Part shown: positions 38,277 through 47,342 of the stretch, one piece after another | Layout: every line of letters begins with the position of its first letter | Position numbering within the stretch: the stretch's first letter is position 1 | Source of the DNA: Cyanobium sp. CZS25K | GTDB taxonomy: Bacteria > Cyanobacteriota > Cyanobacteriia > PCC-6307 > Cyanobiaceae | Reading direction: 5' to 3' | DNA length: 64,000 bases | Assembly (NCBI GenBank): GCA_030373325.1 | Contig: JAUCZB010000001.1 | Location: forward strand, 62,001-126,000 | Notes under the pieces: model-generated | Databases searched by the model: none | Told to the model about the DNA's origin: nothing | The model's input: the letters and a program-made list of their open reading frames with translations, nothing else | Made by a program: the position numbers and the translations under genes

Positions 38277-38833
38277 GCGCCATGCTGGGGGCACCGCCCA
38301 CCCGCCTCCGCTTCGGCATGAGCCAGCCCGGCCTCTCCCATCTCAACGCCGCCGGCGAGGTGCACATGGTGGAGGTGGGCGACCGGCCCGCCAGCGACCG
38401 CCGCGCCGTGGCCGAGGGCCGCATCACCATGGCGCCCGAGGTGCTGGCCCTGGTGCTGGAGGGCCGGGCCGCGAAGGGCGACGTGCTGGCGGTGGCCCGG
38501 GTGGCGGCGATCCAGGGCGCCAAGCGCACCTGGGAGCTGATACCCCTGTGCCATCCGATCGCCCTCACGGGCCTGGAGGTGCTGATCGAGCCGACCGCCG
38601 ACGGCCGTGGCCTGCGGCTGCAGGCCAGCGCCCGCACCAACGGCGCCACCGGGGTGGAGATGGAGGCGCTCACGGCGGTGCAGGTGGGTCTGCTCACCCT
38701 TTACGACATGGTCAAGTCGGCCGATCCGGCCATGACCATCGGCCCGGTGCGGCTGCTGCGCAAGGAGGGGGGACGCCAGGGCCCCTGGGTGCACCCCGAT
38801 GGGCCGGGCCTGGCGGAGGAGGCCCATGGCTGA
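38273..38833 (+). CDS. moaC: Cyclic pyranopterin monophosphate synthase
   Basis: MoaC, with MoaA, makes cyclic pyranopterin monophosphate, the first committed step of molybdenum cofactor synthesis. The 186-residue protein has [19 protein letters not shown], the active-site IPLCHPIAL, and [20 protein letters not shown]. The start at 38273 overlaps the modBC stop; the frame is open further upstream as a shadow. A short tail after [12 protein letters not shown] is variable. It overlaps moeA by 8 bases. Confidence 0.93.
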   Translation: MSAMLGAPPTRLRFGMSQPGLSHLNAAGEVHMVEVGDRPASDRRAVAEGRITMAPEVLALVLEGRAAKGDVLAVARVAAIQGAKRTWELIPLCHPIALTGLEVLIEPTADGRGLRLQASARTNGATGVEMEALTAVQVGLLTLYDMVKSADPAMTIGPVRLLRKEGGRQGPWVHPDGPGLAEEAHG

Positions 38834-40082
38834 ACCGTTCCCCCGCGAAGGCTTGCCCCTGGAGGAGGCCCGCCGCCGGGTGCTGGAGGCGCTCACGCCG
38901 CTGGAGGGCCGCCAGCGGCTGCCGCTGGCGCGCTGCCTGGGCCGGGTGAGCGCCGAGCCGGTGCGGGCCGCTGAGGCCGTGCCGGGCTTCCGGGCCTCGA
39001 TCATGGACGGCTACGCCATCGCCGAGGCCGACGCCCGCGGCCAGGGCCGCCGCTGGCGCCTGGTGGGGCGGTCGGCCCCGGGGGCGCCCTACGGGGCGGT
39101 GTTGAACGACGGTGAAGCGATCCGGATCCTCACCGGCGCGCCCCTGCCCGAGGGGGCGCAGCGGGTGCTGCCCCAGGAGCTGGTGAGCCCCGATTCCATC
39201 GGCGAGGCCCCGCCCGCGGACGGCATCCTGCTGACGGGGGAGGCGGGGCCCAACCGGTGGATCCGCTCGCCCGACGAGGAGGCCGCCGCCGGCGCCGAGC
39301 TGCTGGCGGCGGGCGTGCGGCTGGGGCCGGCCGCCCTGGGGCGGCTGGCCAGCTGCGGGGTGGCTGAACTGGTGGTGACGGCCCAGCCGCGGCTGGGCCT
39401 GCTGATCAGCGGCGATGAGCTGGTGGGGGCCGGTGCGCCGCGGGGACCGGGCCAGATCTGGGAGAGCAATGGCACCCTGCTGCGGGCCCTGCTGGAGCGG
39501 CTGGGCTACGGGGTGAGTGAGCAGCGGGTGGTGGCCGACGATCCGGCCGCCCTGCGCCAGGCGTTGCAGGAGCTGGCCGCCGGCTGCGATGTGGTGGTGA
39601 GCACCGGTGGCGTGTCGGCCGGCGACAGCGACTGGATCCGGCCCCTGCTGGCCGAACTGGGGGAGGTGGGCTTCTGGAAGCTGTTCCTCAGGCCCGGCCG
39701 GCCCTTCGCCTTCGGCCGGCTGGGGTCGCGGCCCTTCTTCGGTCTGCCGGGCAACCCGGTGGCCGCGGCGATCACGGCCCTGCAGCTGCTGTGGCCGGCC
39801 CTGCAGAGGCTGGAGGGGGGCGAGGTGGTGCTGCTGCCGCGGCTGAAGGTGCGCCTGGCGTCGGCGCTCAAGCGGGGCGCGGGCCGGCCGGAGCTGGCCA
39901 GGGCACGGTTGCAGGTGGCGGCCGATGGCTCTCTGCTGGCCCTGGTGGAGGGCAGCCAGGCCTCCTCCCGCATCGGCTCGCTGCAGGGGGCCGACCTGCT
40001 GCTGGAGATCCCCGCCGAAGCGGGTGCCCTGGAGGCCGGCTGCGAACTATGGGCCCAGCTGCTGCGGCTGCCGCTGCTCTGA
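38826..40082 (+). CDS. moeA: Molybdopterin molybdotransferase
   Basis: MoeA inserts molybdenum into adenylated molybdopterin. The 418-residue protein has [29 protein letters not shown], the MogA-like domain with [13 protein letters not shown], and [17 protein letters not shown], plus a C-terminal beta domain. It is the last gene of the plus-strand modA-modBC-moaC-moeA unit and ends one base before the stop of the convergent PNPOx-like gene. Confidence 0.94.
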   Translation: MAEPFPREGLPLEEARRRVLEALTPLEGRQRLPLARCLGRVSAEPVRAAEAVPGFRASIMDGYAIAEADARGQGRRWRLVGRSAPGAPYGAVLNDGEAIRILTGAPLPEGAQRVLPQELVSPDSIGEAPPADGILLTGEAGPNRWIRSPDEEAAAGAELLAAGVRLGPAALGRLASCGVAELVVTAQPRLGLLISGDELVGAGAPRGPGQIWESNGTLLRALLERLGYGVSEQRVVADDPAALRQALQELAAGCDVVVSTGGVSAGDSDWIRPLLAELGEVGFWKLFLRPGRPFAFGRLGSRPFFGLPGNPVAAAITALQLLWPALQRLEGGEVVLLPRLKVRLASALKRGAGRPELARARLQVAADGSLLALVEGSQASSRIGSLQGADLLLEIPAEAGALEAGCELWAQLLRLPLL

Positions 40083-40083
40083 G

Positions 40084-40653
40084 TCAGGCGTCCCCGTCGC
40101 CGGCGGGCTGTGGTGCGGGGATCGGGGCGCTCAGGCCGTCGATGCTGCGGCGGTTCTTGCGTTGCCAGTAGCGCTCCAGGCCCTCGGTTCCCTTGCGGCG
40201 GGCCCAGGCGGTGAGCGCGGTGCGGTCGCCGCCATAGGCGTACTGGGGCACCGCCATGCCGCAGGACGTCTGGACCCTCTCGATGGCCAGATCGAAGATC
40301 TGGCGGGCGCCGGGCAGGGGTTCGAACTGGCCGAAGAGCGCCTCCCAGCCGGCCTCGCCGCGCTGGATGGTACGGGCGGTGCCGTAGAGCCGCAGGATCT
40401 GGGGCGGGCCCTCGAAGGCGCAGAACATCAACGTCATGCGGGGACATAGCTGCACGTGGGCGGCGGTTTCGTTGCCGCTGCCCGTGAGGTTGAGCCAGAT
40501 CACGCGGTGCTCGTCGAGCACCCGCAGGGAGTCCATTCCCTTGGGAGACACATTCACCCGGCTGTCGGCCGTGGCGGTGCCGACGAAGAACAGCTTCTGG
40601 GCGGCGATGAAGTGGATGTGGTCGGCGGAGAGAGCGTCGCAGGACTGGCCCAT
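40084..40653 (-). CDS. Pyridoxamine 5'-phosphate oxidase-like FMN-binding protein
   Basis: The 189-residue protein has the split-barrel PNPOx-like signature: FFVGTATADSRVNVSPKGMD, VIWLNLTGSGNETAAHVQ and MTLMFCAFEGPPQILRLYG. It likely binds FMN or F420-like flavin in the cytosol and reduces or oxidises a small molecule; it is not the B6 enzyme itself. I start it at the Met at 40653. It is the last gene of the MOSC-moaD-moaE unit, 29 bases after moaE, but a link to cofactor synthesis is only positional. Confidence 0.82.
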   Translation of the reverse strand: MGQSCDALSADHIHFIAAQKLFFVGTATADSRVNVSPKGMDSLRVLDEHRVIWLNLTGSGNETAAHVQLCPRMTLMFCAFEGPPQILRLYGTARTIQRGEAGWEALFGQFEPLPGARQIFDLAIERVQTSCGMAVPQYAYGGDRTALTAWARRKGTEGLERYWQRKNRRSIDGLSAPIPAPQPAGDGDA

Positions 40654-40682
40654 GGAACGGAGGAGCGCGATGGGGGGAGGGT

Positions 40683-41168
40683 TCAGAGGGGGGTGTTGCC
40701 GGCCACCCAGGTGCCGCTGCCTCCGCTCCACTCCCGTTTCCAGAAGGGGGCGTGGTGCTTGAGACCCTCCAGCAACTCCTGGACGCAGCGTTGCGCCGGG
40801 CCGCGGCGATCCGCCTGAACGGCCACCAGTACGATGGCTTCGCCCGGCAGCACCCTCCCCACCCGGTGCGCCACCAGCACCGCACCTGCTCCGTGGCGCA
40901 CCGCGCAGGCCTCGGCGATGGCCTGCAGGCGGGTCTCCGTCATGCCTGGGTAATGCTCGAGCTCCAGGGCCTCGAGGGGCTCGCCTGAGGCTGTGGTGGG
41001 GCGCACCCGGCCGATGAAGTGGCTTTCGGCGGCTGAACCCGTTGCGCCAGGGCTGTCATGGCCGTCCGTCGCGAGACTCCGTTGCCAGGCGGCCAGCAGC
41101 TCCAGCGGTTGGAAGGATGCCTCCAGGAGGTGCACGTCGATGGGGTGTCCGGGGCTGGGGATCGGCAT
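40683..41168 (-). CDS. moaE: Molybdopterin synthase catalytic subunit
   Basis: MoaE transfers sulfur from MoaD thiocarboxylate to cyclic pyranopterin monophosphate to form molybdopterin. The 161-residue protein has LEALELEHYPGMTE, AHRVGRVLPGEAIVLVAV and LKHHAPFWKRE with the active-site lysines. It starts 3 bases after moaD, as expected for a two-subunit enzyme. Confidence 0.93.
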   Translation of the reverse strand: MPIPSPGHPIDVHLLEASFQPLELLAAWQRSLATDGHDSPGATGSAAESHFIGRVRPTTASGEPLEALELEHYPGMTETRLQAIAEACAVRHGAGAVLVAHRVGRVLPGEAIVLVAVQADRRGPAQRCVQELLEGLKHHAPFWKREWSGGSGTWVAGNTPL

Positions 41169-41171
41169 CGC

Positions 41172-41471
41172 TCAGCCTCCGCTGATCGGGGGCAGGAAGG
41201 CCACCTCGTCGCCGGGGCGCAGGGGGGTGTCGGGGGCGGCGAAGGCCTGGTTGATGGCGACGCGAATGCTGGGCGGGAGACCACCGGCGTCTGCTGCCGG
41301 GCTGTCGTCCAGGGCCAACCGGTGCCAGAGATCGGCGGCGCTGCTGGGGCTGGCCCCGAGGGGGACCAGGCGCTCACCCCAGCCGGCCCGCTCCCGCAGG
41401 GCGGCGAACAGCCGCACCCGCACCGCGGCGGCGAGGTCTGGAGTGGGGGCGACCAAGGGACGGCGACGCAA
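41172..41471 (-). CDS. moaD: Molybdopterin synthase sulfur carrier subunit
   Basis: This 99-residue ubiquitin-like protein has VRVRLFAALRERAGW, VAINQAFA and RPGDEVAFLPPISGG, ending in the Gly-Gly that is thiocarboxylated. It pairs with the adjacent MoaE. The first 17 residues are probably beyond the fold and the true start may be a little downstream. The activating enzyme MoeB is not in the window. Confidence 0.9.
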   Translation of the reverse strand: MRRRPLVAPTPDLAAAVRVRLFAALRERAGWGERLVPLGASPSSAADLWHRLALDDSPAADAGGLPPSIRVAINQAFAAPDTPLRPGDEVAFLPPISGG

Positions 41472-41514
41472 CGATCACGCTGTTGACTCTGGGGCACAGG
41501 GCCCTCGTGGCGGC

Positions 41515-42348
41515 TCAGGGCAGCTGCCGCACCGGATCGCCCACGGCCACCGGGCCGGGAGTCACCACGCTGAGGCGGATGCCGGCCACCACAGCGTTGT
41601 GGCGGGCGGTGGCGCGCAGGATCTCGAGGTCTTCGCCCAGGCTGCCCTGGGGCAGGGTGGTGACCACGCAACGGGGGCAACCCCCGTCGACCCGCAGCAC
41701 CAGCTGCTCACCGATCTGCAGGCAGGAGCCGCTCCAGCTCTCCTCCACGAAGCCACCGGTCCCCTCCGGAACGCTGATCAGCAGGTTGGGGCGGAAGCGT
41801 TCGACGGCGAAATCGCGCTGGGGCTCGAGCTGCCGCAGCGTTTCCAGGGTGGCGGTGCTGATGGCGTGGATGGGGCAGGCATCGAAGAAGGTGCCGGCCG
41901 GCAACTCCAGGGCATTGGTCACGTCCTGGAAGGCGCGCCCTTCCACGGGCGGCCAGTACTGGTCGAGGCTGGCGCCCTCCGGCGGGGTGTCGAGCAGGCT
42001 CACCCGGCGACCGAAGCGTTCGCTGAAGTAGCCGCCGACATCGTCCTCGCGGCTGCAGAGCTCGGCGGCCCCGCCGTCCGCCAGGGGGCGGATCAGGACC
42101 GGGGGCAGGGGAGCGGAGGGTGCGGGCTCTTCCCTGTAGCGGGCGCCGTAGCGCAGCAGATCCTTCCAGAGACGGGGATTCTTGGCGCTGGCCACCCGGC
42201 CGCTGGCGTGATCCCACAGGGCATAGGCTCGATTGCCCCGGATGCCGCGGGGATCGACCTCCAGCCGCTGGGGCGATTCCCCCAGCATCGATTTGACCGG
42301 GTAGCGCCAGAGCGACCGCACCCTTCCCACCAGCTCCTGCACGCCCAT
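41515..42348 (-). CDS. MOSC domain-containing protein
   Basis: The 277-residue protein has an N-terminal MOSC_N beta-barrel (LWRYPVKSMLGESPQRLEVD) and a C-terminal MOSC domain (RFRPNLLI, then the conserved cysteine in RVDGGCPRCVVTT). MOSC proteins bind Mo-cofactor sulfur and deliver or use it. It lies upstream of moaD-moaE on the same strand. I start it at the ATG at 42348; the frame runs further upstream into intron remnants. Confidence 0.88.
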   Translation of the reverse strand: MGVQELVGRVRSLWRYPVKSMLGESPQRLEVDPRGIRGNRAYALWDHASGRVASAKNPRLWKDLLRYGARYREEPAPSAPLPPVLIRPLADGGAAELCSREDDVGGYFSERFGRRVSLLDTPPEGASLDQYWPPVEGRAFQDVTNALELPAGTFFDACPIHAISTATLETLRQLEPQRDFAVERFRPNLLISVPEGTGGFVEESWSGSCLQIGEQLVLRVDGGCPRCVVTTLPQGSLGEDLEILRATARHNAVVAGIRLSVVTPGPVAVGDPVRQLP

Positions 42349-42469
42349 TCCCCGTCGTTCGCATCTCACTCTGTGGGCGCAGGCGGGACGCGTCCGGTAG
42401 CAAGGCTTACCGTCCTCGGCGGGCTGCGGCCGGAACCCCCCAGGACAAGGTCCCCTGCAGCGGTGATAG

Positions 42470-43039
42470 GTACCGGTGGAATTGCCGGATGGGGCGCTCC
42501 AGGAACGAACCAGTGGCACTCCCCAGGGAGGTGTCATCAGTCCGCTGCTGGTCAATCTGTATCTGCATTAGGCGTTTGATGCCTGGATGCGGCGGGGTTT
42601 TCCGCACGTCCCGTCTGAGCGCTATGCGAACGATCTGATCTGCCGCAGTCGCGTTGAGGCACAATGGTTTATGGACGCCATGCAGGAGCGATTCGCTTCC
42701 TACGGGCTGAAGCTGCATCCGGAGAAGACCCAGGTGGTCTATTGCAAGGACAGCAGTCGCCGCGGGCAGCTTCCTCAGATCCAGTTTACGTTTCTCGGCT
42801 ATTAATTCGGCTCGCGCATGGCCAAGAACCGCCATGGGGAGATCCTTGCGAGCTTCCTGCCGGCGGTGGGCCCGGAGGCGCTCAAGCACATGCAGGACAA
42901 GATCAGGCAGGTTGATCTGCATCGTCAGACGTATCTGCTGTTGGAAGAGATGGCCAGGCGATTAAATACGATCTTAGGGGTTGGATCCAGTACTACGGCA
43001 GGTTGTACTCGTTCAGGGGGGAGTGACGGTAGCAGCGCA
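42470..43039 (+). pseudogene. Group II intron reverse transcriptase/maturase remnant
   Basis: The reading [20 protein letters not shown], then [11 protein letters not shown], is reverse transcriptase motif 4. A TAG stop at 42569 interrupts it, followed by AFDAWM, and the catalytic YADD is altered to YAND (in ERYANDLI). HPEKTQVVYCKD and FTFLGY follow, then a TAA at 42803. Beyond it, maturase-domain sequence SRMAKNRHGEILASFLPAVG continues, and after a frame change GWIQYYGRLYS. The 5' third is missing and no intron domain V is visible. It is a dead, truncated intron copy. Confidence 0.82.
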
Positions 43040-43102
43040 GCATTCCACCCTTGATCACTGATCAACGAGCGACCACAGACACCACGATCGATGACAGCCG
43101 AT

Positions 43103-43339
43103 TCAGGGATCAGGCAACAGCAATGGCATCTCGCCGCCGCGATGATGGGCGATCAAGGCCTGCTCCAGGAACTGCCAGATATCACGCCTCTGTTGCCGCA
43201 GGCTGGTGATGACCGTGAGCAATTGGCTGCGGCAGATCGCACCCTGGCTGGATTGGACGCCATGGCTGATCTTGCGCTGAATCACCGAATGGCGCAGGGC
43301 ACGTACTCCTCTGGAGAAGACTTCGGCTACTTTTGCCAC
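43103..43339 (-). pseudogene. C-terminal fragment of an IS66 transposase
   Basis: The 78-residue frame reads RALRHSVIQRKISHGVQSSQ and ends DIWQFLEQALIAHHRGGEMP, closely matching the last 75 residues of the transposase at 3361-4830. Only this C-terminal tail survives, beginning at the catalytic-glutamate region. Confidence 0.85.
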
Positions 43340-43442
43340 GAGTCAAACGATCTCTATGAACTCTGACGCAACGGATGGGAGTCTGGCCTCCCGGAGTTAG
43401 CCATATCGACTACGTGCAGCAGTTCATCCCTGCTCGTACACT

Positions 43443-44455
43443 TCACCCCTGTGGGCCCCTGAAACCTTTCCATGAAATCGGGGGAACCCCACGGCGAGCG
43501 TTGATCGATTTGGCGAAGCCCTCATGGCGAGTGGTGCCGTCGTCGATGGTGGATCCACCTGAGCGCTCTGAGTTCTGGGCGACATGAGGCGTGACGCAGA
43601 GCCGCCGCATCTCAGCCACGAATCCTCTGGTGTGATCGTTCATGTTGGCACCGATGGTTTTCTGGTGGCGGCCGGGGAGATCTGCTGCCATCTCTTTGGC
43701 CGCAACACGTTCGCTGTCGGCATCAGCCTACGTCACCAGGCAATCCACCACCAAGGCATGGCGGTTGTCCATGAGCACATGGCCCCGATAACTGGGGAGA
43801 GCCTGGTGAACAGTTGACTTACGGGCCAGCAGAGCGTCGGATTCCGTTCCGGAGCGCTGGGTCTTGGTGTGGTACCGCAGCACACCGGAGAAGTTGCCCT
43901 TGGCCCGGTTTTTGCCATCCTTTGGCGCCCCAAATACCTCGCCGGATCCTGATGGAGGCGGCGGCTCATCTTCCCCGTCGCTCCGTGCTAGGGAGGAGTG
44001 GGAGGCCCAAGCCTGCAGCAGGTGCCATCCACGGAGAAGTGCTATTTGCTGAGAATCGGTTTCACCTCTGGGGCCGCCATCAGATTTTCCAGGAACCTGG
44101 CTATGATCTGTCATTGAGCAGCCAATGGCAATTCTTGGTGAAGGTGGTGCCAGATCGGATCGTCTGGGCTCAGCCGCACAAACCAGCGAAACAGCAGATT
44201 TTGATCGAGCTGCTCCAGCCGCAGGCACTCCGAGCGGATCCCAAAGAAAGCCTGCCCAAGTGAGGCCAGCAGCAACTGCGCCGGAGGTACCGATGGACCT
44301 CCTTCTGAGGCGTACAGCCTGCAGAAGGTGGGATTGATCCGATCAAGCGCCTGATCCGCCAGCTTGCGGATCAGCCTGAGTGGATGACTGGCCGGGATTC
44401 GATCCTCGATCAAGACGTAGGAGAACAGCGAGCCAATTCGCTTCTGTTGGCCTCG
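43443..44455 (-). pseudogene. IS5-family transposase, frameshifted
   Basis: Three minus-strand pieces in order make most of an IS5-type DDE transposase. The N-terminal DUF772 part starts MRGQQKRIGSLFSYVLIEDR and continues LFRWFVRLSPDDPIWH (44455 to about 44115). A middle part has LLQAWASHSSLAR, PPPPSGSGEVFGAPKDGK and YRGHVLMDNRHALVVD. A C-terminal part has EMRRLCVTPHVAQN and TTRHEGFAKSINARRG (to 43443). At least two frameshifts separate them and the last third is missing. It resembles the older scar at 860-1250. Confidence 0.8.
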
Positions 44456-44572
44456 CATCAAGGGATGGGCGGGTTTTTCAGCGAACTTATAGGTAAGATG
44501 GGCAAGCGCAAACGAAGACTGTTCTGACAGAGCTTTACTAGCGCGACAGGTTTCAGTCAACTGGGCATATTC

Positions 44573-45892
44573 ATGCCTACATCCCATATGCGACAACGTG
44601 TTGCCAAGCGCGAATCTCAGGCACCAGCCTGGGCAATCGGTTTGATGCTTTTCTTGTTCACTTTGATGCTTGCCTGGGCAACGTGGGCTCCAACGTTTCT
44701 CAATACCAAGACAGGCGGGGATCAGATCCTAGAAGCCTATTTCCAGCGCATGATCTGTAGTCCTGAGCAGATTACAGGCTGGCCGATTAACGATGGCGAC
44801 ACGGCTACCGCTCTGGGAGCATTTGTTCCCTCCTTGCCCGCCTTTCTTGCCACAAAAAGCGCCTGTGCGATTGCTGCTATGGCGCAATTTAGCGCCACGA
44901 GCGCATTCCTCGTTGTTGGCATCTTTCTCACCGTCTTTACAACAAGCCTTGCAGCCAGGTCTGCAGGCCTGCACTGGCCTACAGCGCTCCTGATCGGCTA
45001 CGGCATGGCCACCGCTCCCTGTTCCTTCTCTCGTTTCGGTCATCTACAGCTTTCCCAGCTCTGGCCAATCATGCCCTGCATTGTCACTTGCGCAATCTTG
45101 CTGGGCCGGAGCACCTATCCGGCAGGCGAAAAAGGAAGCTTGCACCAGTACGGAAGCTTCGGCATCGTGATGGGAGCCTTGTCTTTCACTGCGCAGGACT
45201 ATTATGCTGTTTTCAGTTGCGTTTGCATCTTCACTTGCTACATTGTGGGAATGTTCAGGCAGATCAAAGCAGATCGCTTTGCCGTGCAGGCTGACGCCCC
45301 TGATCGCGCTTCACCCGACAGAAGGTGGCGGTACCGATTCATCGCCTCTGGCTATATTGCTGTTATGATTTTCACGCTGGCCTCCAAGCGCTTGTATTGG
45401 GCTATTCCCTATTGGTCTCTCGGTGCGACCAATAGGTGGCCGATTGAGCAGCATATCTACGGTTTTTGGCCTCTTAATGTTCTCACCAGCCCGATCATCA
45501 ACCCAGCATTAAAGAGTGCCTTTGCCTGGGCTAACCTCCCAGTTACCGAAACTCCCTTCGGCTCCTCTTCCGGCATTGTTGTTCTCATCAGTCTTGGCAT
45601 CCTGCTTGCTTGCTGGACTAGCACAAAGCCTCTTCATGCCCAGCGGTTGCCTTCTAATTCAGCCTACATCTTCTCCTATGGGGGCGTTCTGCTTACAACC
45701 TTGCTCCTGTCGGCTTTTGTCGCCGCCCCAGGCGGACTGGGAATGCTCTTTAATGTTTTCGTTAGCCCCCAGCTCAGAGCCATGAATCGCATCACTCCAT
45801 ATTTCTATTGCGCAGCGCTCACGATCTGCGCCATCAGCCTTTGTTCTCTGCTCTCCAATCTCCTCCACCATCGCCCGGAGACACGCCCATGA
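44573..45892 (+). CDS. Polytopic membrane protein, probable GT-C-like glycosyltransferase N-terminal part
   Basis: The 439-residue protein has about 10 hydrophobic helices. Helix 1 is followed by a periplasmic loop with an Asp (TKTGGDQILEAYFQRMICSP), as in GT-C enzymes that use polyprenyl-phosphate sugars. It overlaps the next gene by 4 bases (ATGA), and that gene starts with one helix and then a soluble domain, so the pair together resemble one long GT-C protein of about 810 residues. It begins right after the IS5 remnant; codon use is AT-richer than the flanking housekeeping genes, suggesting transfer. Function is inferred from topology only. Confidence 0.6.
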   Translation: MPTSHMRQRVAKRESQAPAWAIGLMLFLFTLMLAWATWAPTFLNTKTGGDQILEAYFQRMICSPEQITGWPINDGDTATALGAFVPSLPAFLATKSACAIAAMAQFSATSAFLVVGIFLTVFTTSLAARSAGLHWPTALLIGYGMATAPCSFSRFGHLQLSQLWPIMPCIVTCAILLGRSTYPAGEKGSLHQYGSFGIVMGALSFTAQDYYAVFSCVCIFTCYIVGMFRQIKADRFAVQADAPDRASPDRRWRYRFIASGYIAVMIFTLASKRLYWAIPYWSLGATNRWPIEQHIYGFWPLNVLTSPIINPALKSAFAWANLPVTETPFGSSSGIVVLISLGILLACWTSTKPLHAQRLPSNSAYIFSYGGVLLTTLLLSAFVAAPGGLGMLFNVFVSPQLRAMNRITPYFYCAALTICAISLCSLLSNLLHHRPETRP

Positions 45893-47001
45893 AGCCTCAG
45901 CCTGCCTGGGTTTGGCTGGCTTGGCGCGTTGGCCTTGCTGCCATTCTCGTGGTGGCCTTCGTTTACGAAACTTACCTCTCAGGTACTTCTTTAGGTGCTA
46001 CTTATCGCTTTGCGTTCGGCATGATCAAGGCACATCTCTTCAATCCTGCCTCCTTCTCCAACGCATCGGCGAGGATTTCGAAACAATCCAATATCCTAGA
46101 TCTTTGCTTTCAAGAGAATCATGGCTCCTTTGGAGATCGGTTAACAGTCTGGTTTTCTCCCTACCGTCAGTTTCCCGAAGTGCCCCTGGAAGGCAGCCAC
46201 CGAGCCAAAGGTGACTATGAGTATCTTGCTTACATCACGGGAAGACCATGCAGCAACGTTTCCATCAACTATGGAGCCTTCAAAGGATCCCCGGCCGATC
46301 GCCGATTCAGCGATGCCAGCGAGCAGGGGATCCAAGCGGAGCTTTCCCTTGCGCGCAGTCTCGGCTATGGGCTATTTGTTCTCGATGGCCTCAAAGCATG
46401 GGTCGCTGCTTCTGATCTTGAAGACTGTCAACGCAATCCAACCATCTGTCACCTCACCGAGGACGGATTTCTCGTCTTCAGGTTGCAACACAGCAACGCG
46501 CTCGCCCCCTTCCCCATAGAGCTGCGTTCCAAGCGCCTTGGCCCGGGCTTGTCTTTCGAGAAATCCCTGGAACACATGAGCATAAGCCCTGTCAACCCAG
46601 GCCATTGGCATCCCTGGGAAGTTCAAGGAGATGTTACGCGGCTGCGCTGGTCCACTGTCGCCAGAATTCAGGATGAACCCATAGAGAGTCTGCGACCTTT
46701 GATCGACAAGCAAGTCCCGGCCAACCTACGTATTTGGCTCCATTCCAATCCCATGATTGGTTCCGTCCTGATTGAGGTCCACTGCAGCCAAGGCAGCAAG
46801 CCCTCCGAATTCATCCGGCTGACCAGCACGGAAGATATCACCGCGCTGACCAGGCGCTGCCTGCCGGAAAGTTTCTATCTGATTCGCGCTTCAGACCGAT
46901 ATGGCAAGCCCGTACAGCTGGCACCTGAACTCAGCGATACTGATAGTCGCAGGGTCTTTTTTGGAATCAATTATCAGTTGCACCCTATGACCAAGCAGTG
47001 A
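45889..47001 (+). CDS. Membrane-anchored extracytoplasmic protein, probable C-terminal partner of the GT-C-like protein
   Basis: From the ATG at 45889 the 370-residue protein has one hydrophobic helix (residues about 8-25) followed by a soluble, presumably periplasmic domain. The segment SINYGAFKGSPADRRFSDAS resembles the soluble C-terminal region that follows the membrane part in large cyanobacterial and proteobacterial GT-C-like proteins. Coupling to the upstream membrane gene suggests a split protein whose halves reassemble. No enzyme motif is recognised in this half. Confidence 0.5.
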   Translation: MKPQPAWVWLAWRVGLAAILVVAFVYETYLSGTSLGATYRFAFGMIKAHLFNPASFSNASARISKQSNILDLCFQENHGSFGDRLTVWFSPYRQFPEVPLEGSHRAKGDYEYLAYITGRPCSNVSINYGAFKGSPADRRFSDASEQGIQAELSLARSLGYGLFVLDGLKAWVAASDLEDCQRNPTICHLTEDGFLVFRLQHSNALAPFPIELRSKRLGPGLSFEKSLEHMSISPVNPGHWHPWEVQGDVTRLRWSTVARIQDEPIESLRPLIDKQVPANLRIWLHSNPMIGSVLIEVHCSQGSKPSEFIRLTSTEDITALTRRCLPESFYLIRASDRYGKPVQLAPELSDTDSRRVFFGINYQLHPMTKQ

Positions 47002-47342
47002 TCCTGAGTAGGGATGCAGGCAAACACAAGAGTTGGGCTTTGAGCATTGTTCCAGACTAATCCCGCTCGTTCATGTTCACGTAAGTCATTCTCCACATAT
47101 GGTTCCAGGCTGAACAACGAGGAACCTGATTAGGTAGCAAGCTCCGGTATCCAATTCGATTCAATCCACAGGCGATATTGCATTGCTGGTGTGCTTACAT
47201 GTGCGGGAATCATGCTCATAGGCAGTTTCCATGAAGATATGAGGGTGGTAAAAGTCTCATTTGCCGCGAGGTCTTCTTTGGTGGGATTCTGAGGGGTTTT
47301 TCGGGCATCGCAGTCTGGCTGAGTGCAAACCATCGGTTGATC
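47002..47342. other. Intergenic between converging genes, no gene seen
   Basis: This AT-richer 341-base gap separates two converging units. Short minus-strand frames exist but lack protein character or start context. I see no clear terminator. Confidence 0.4.
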
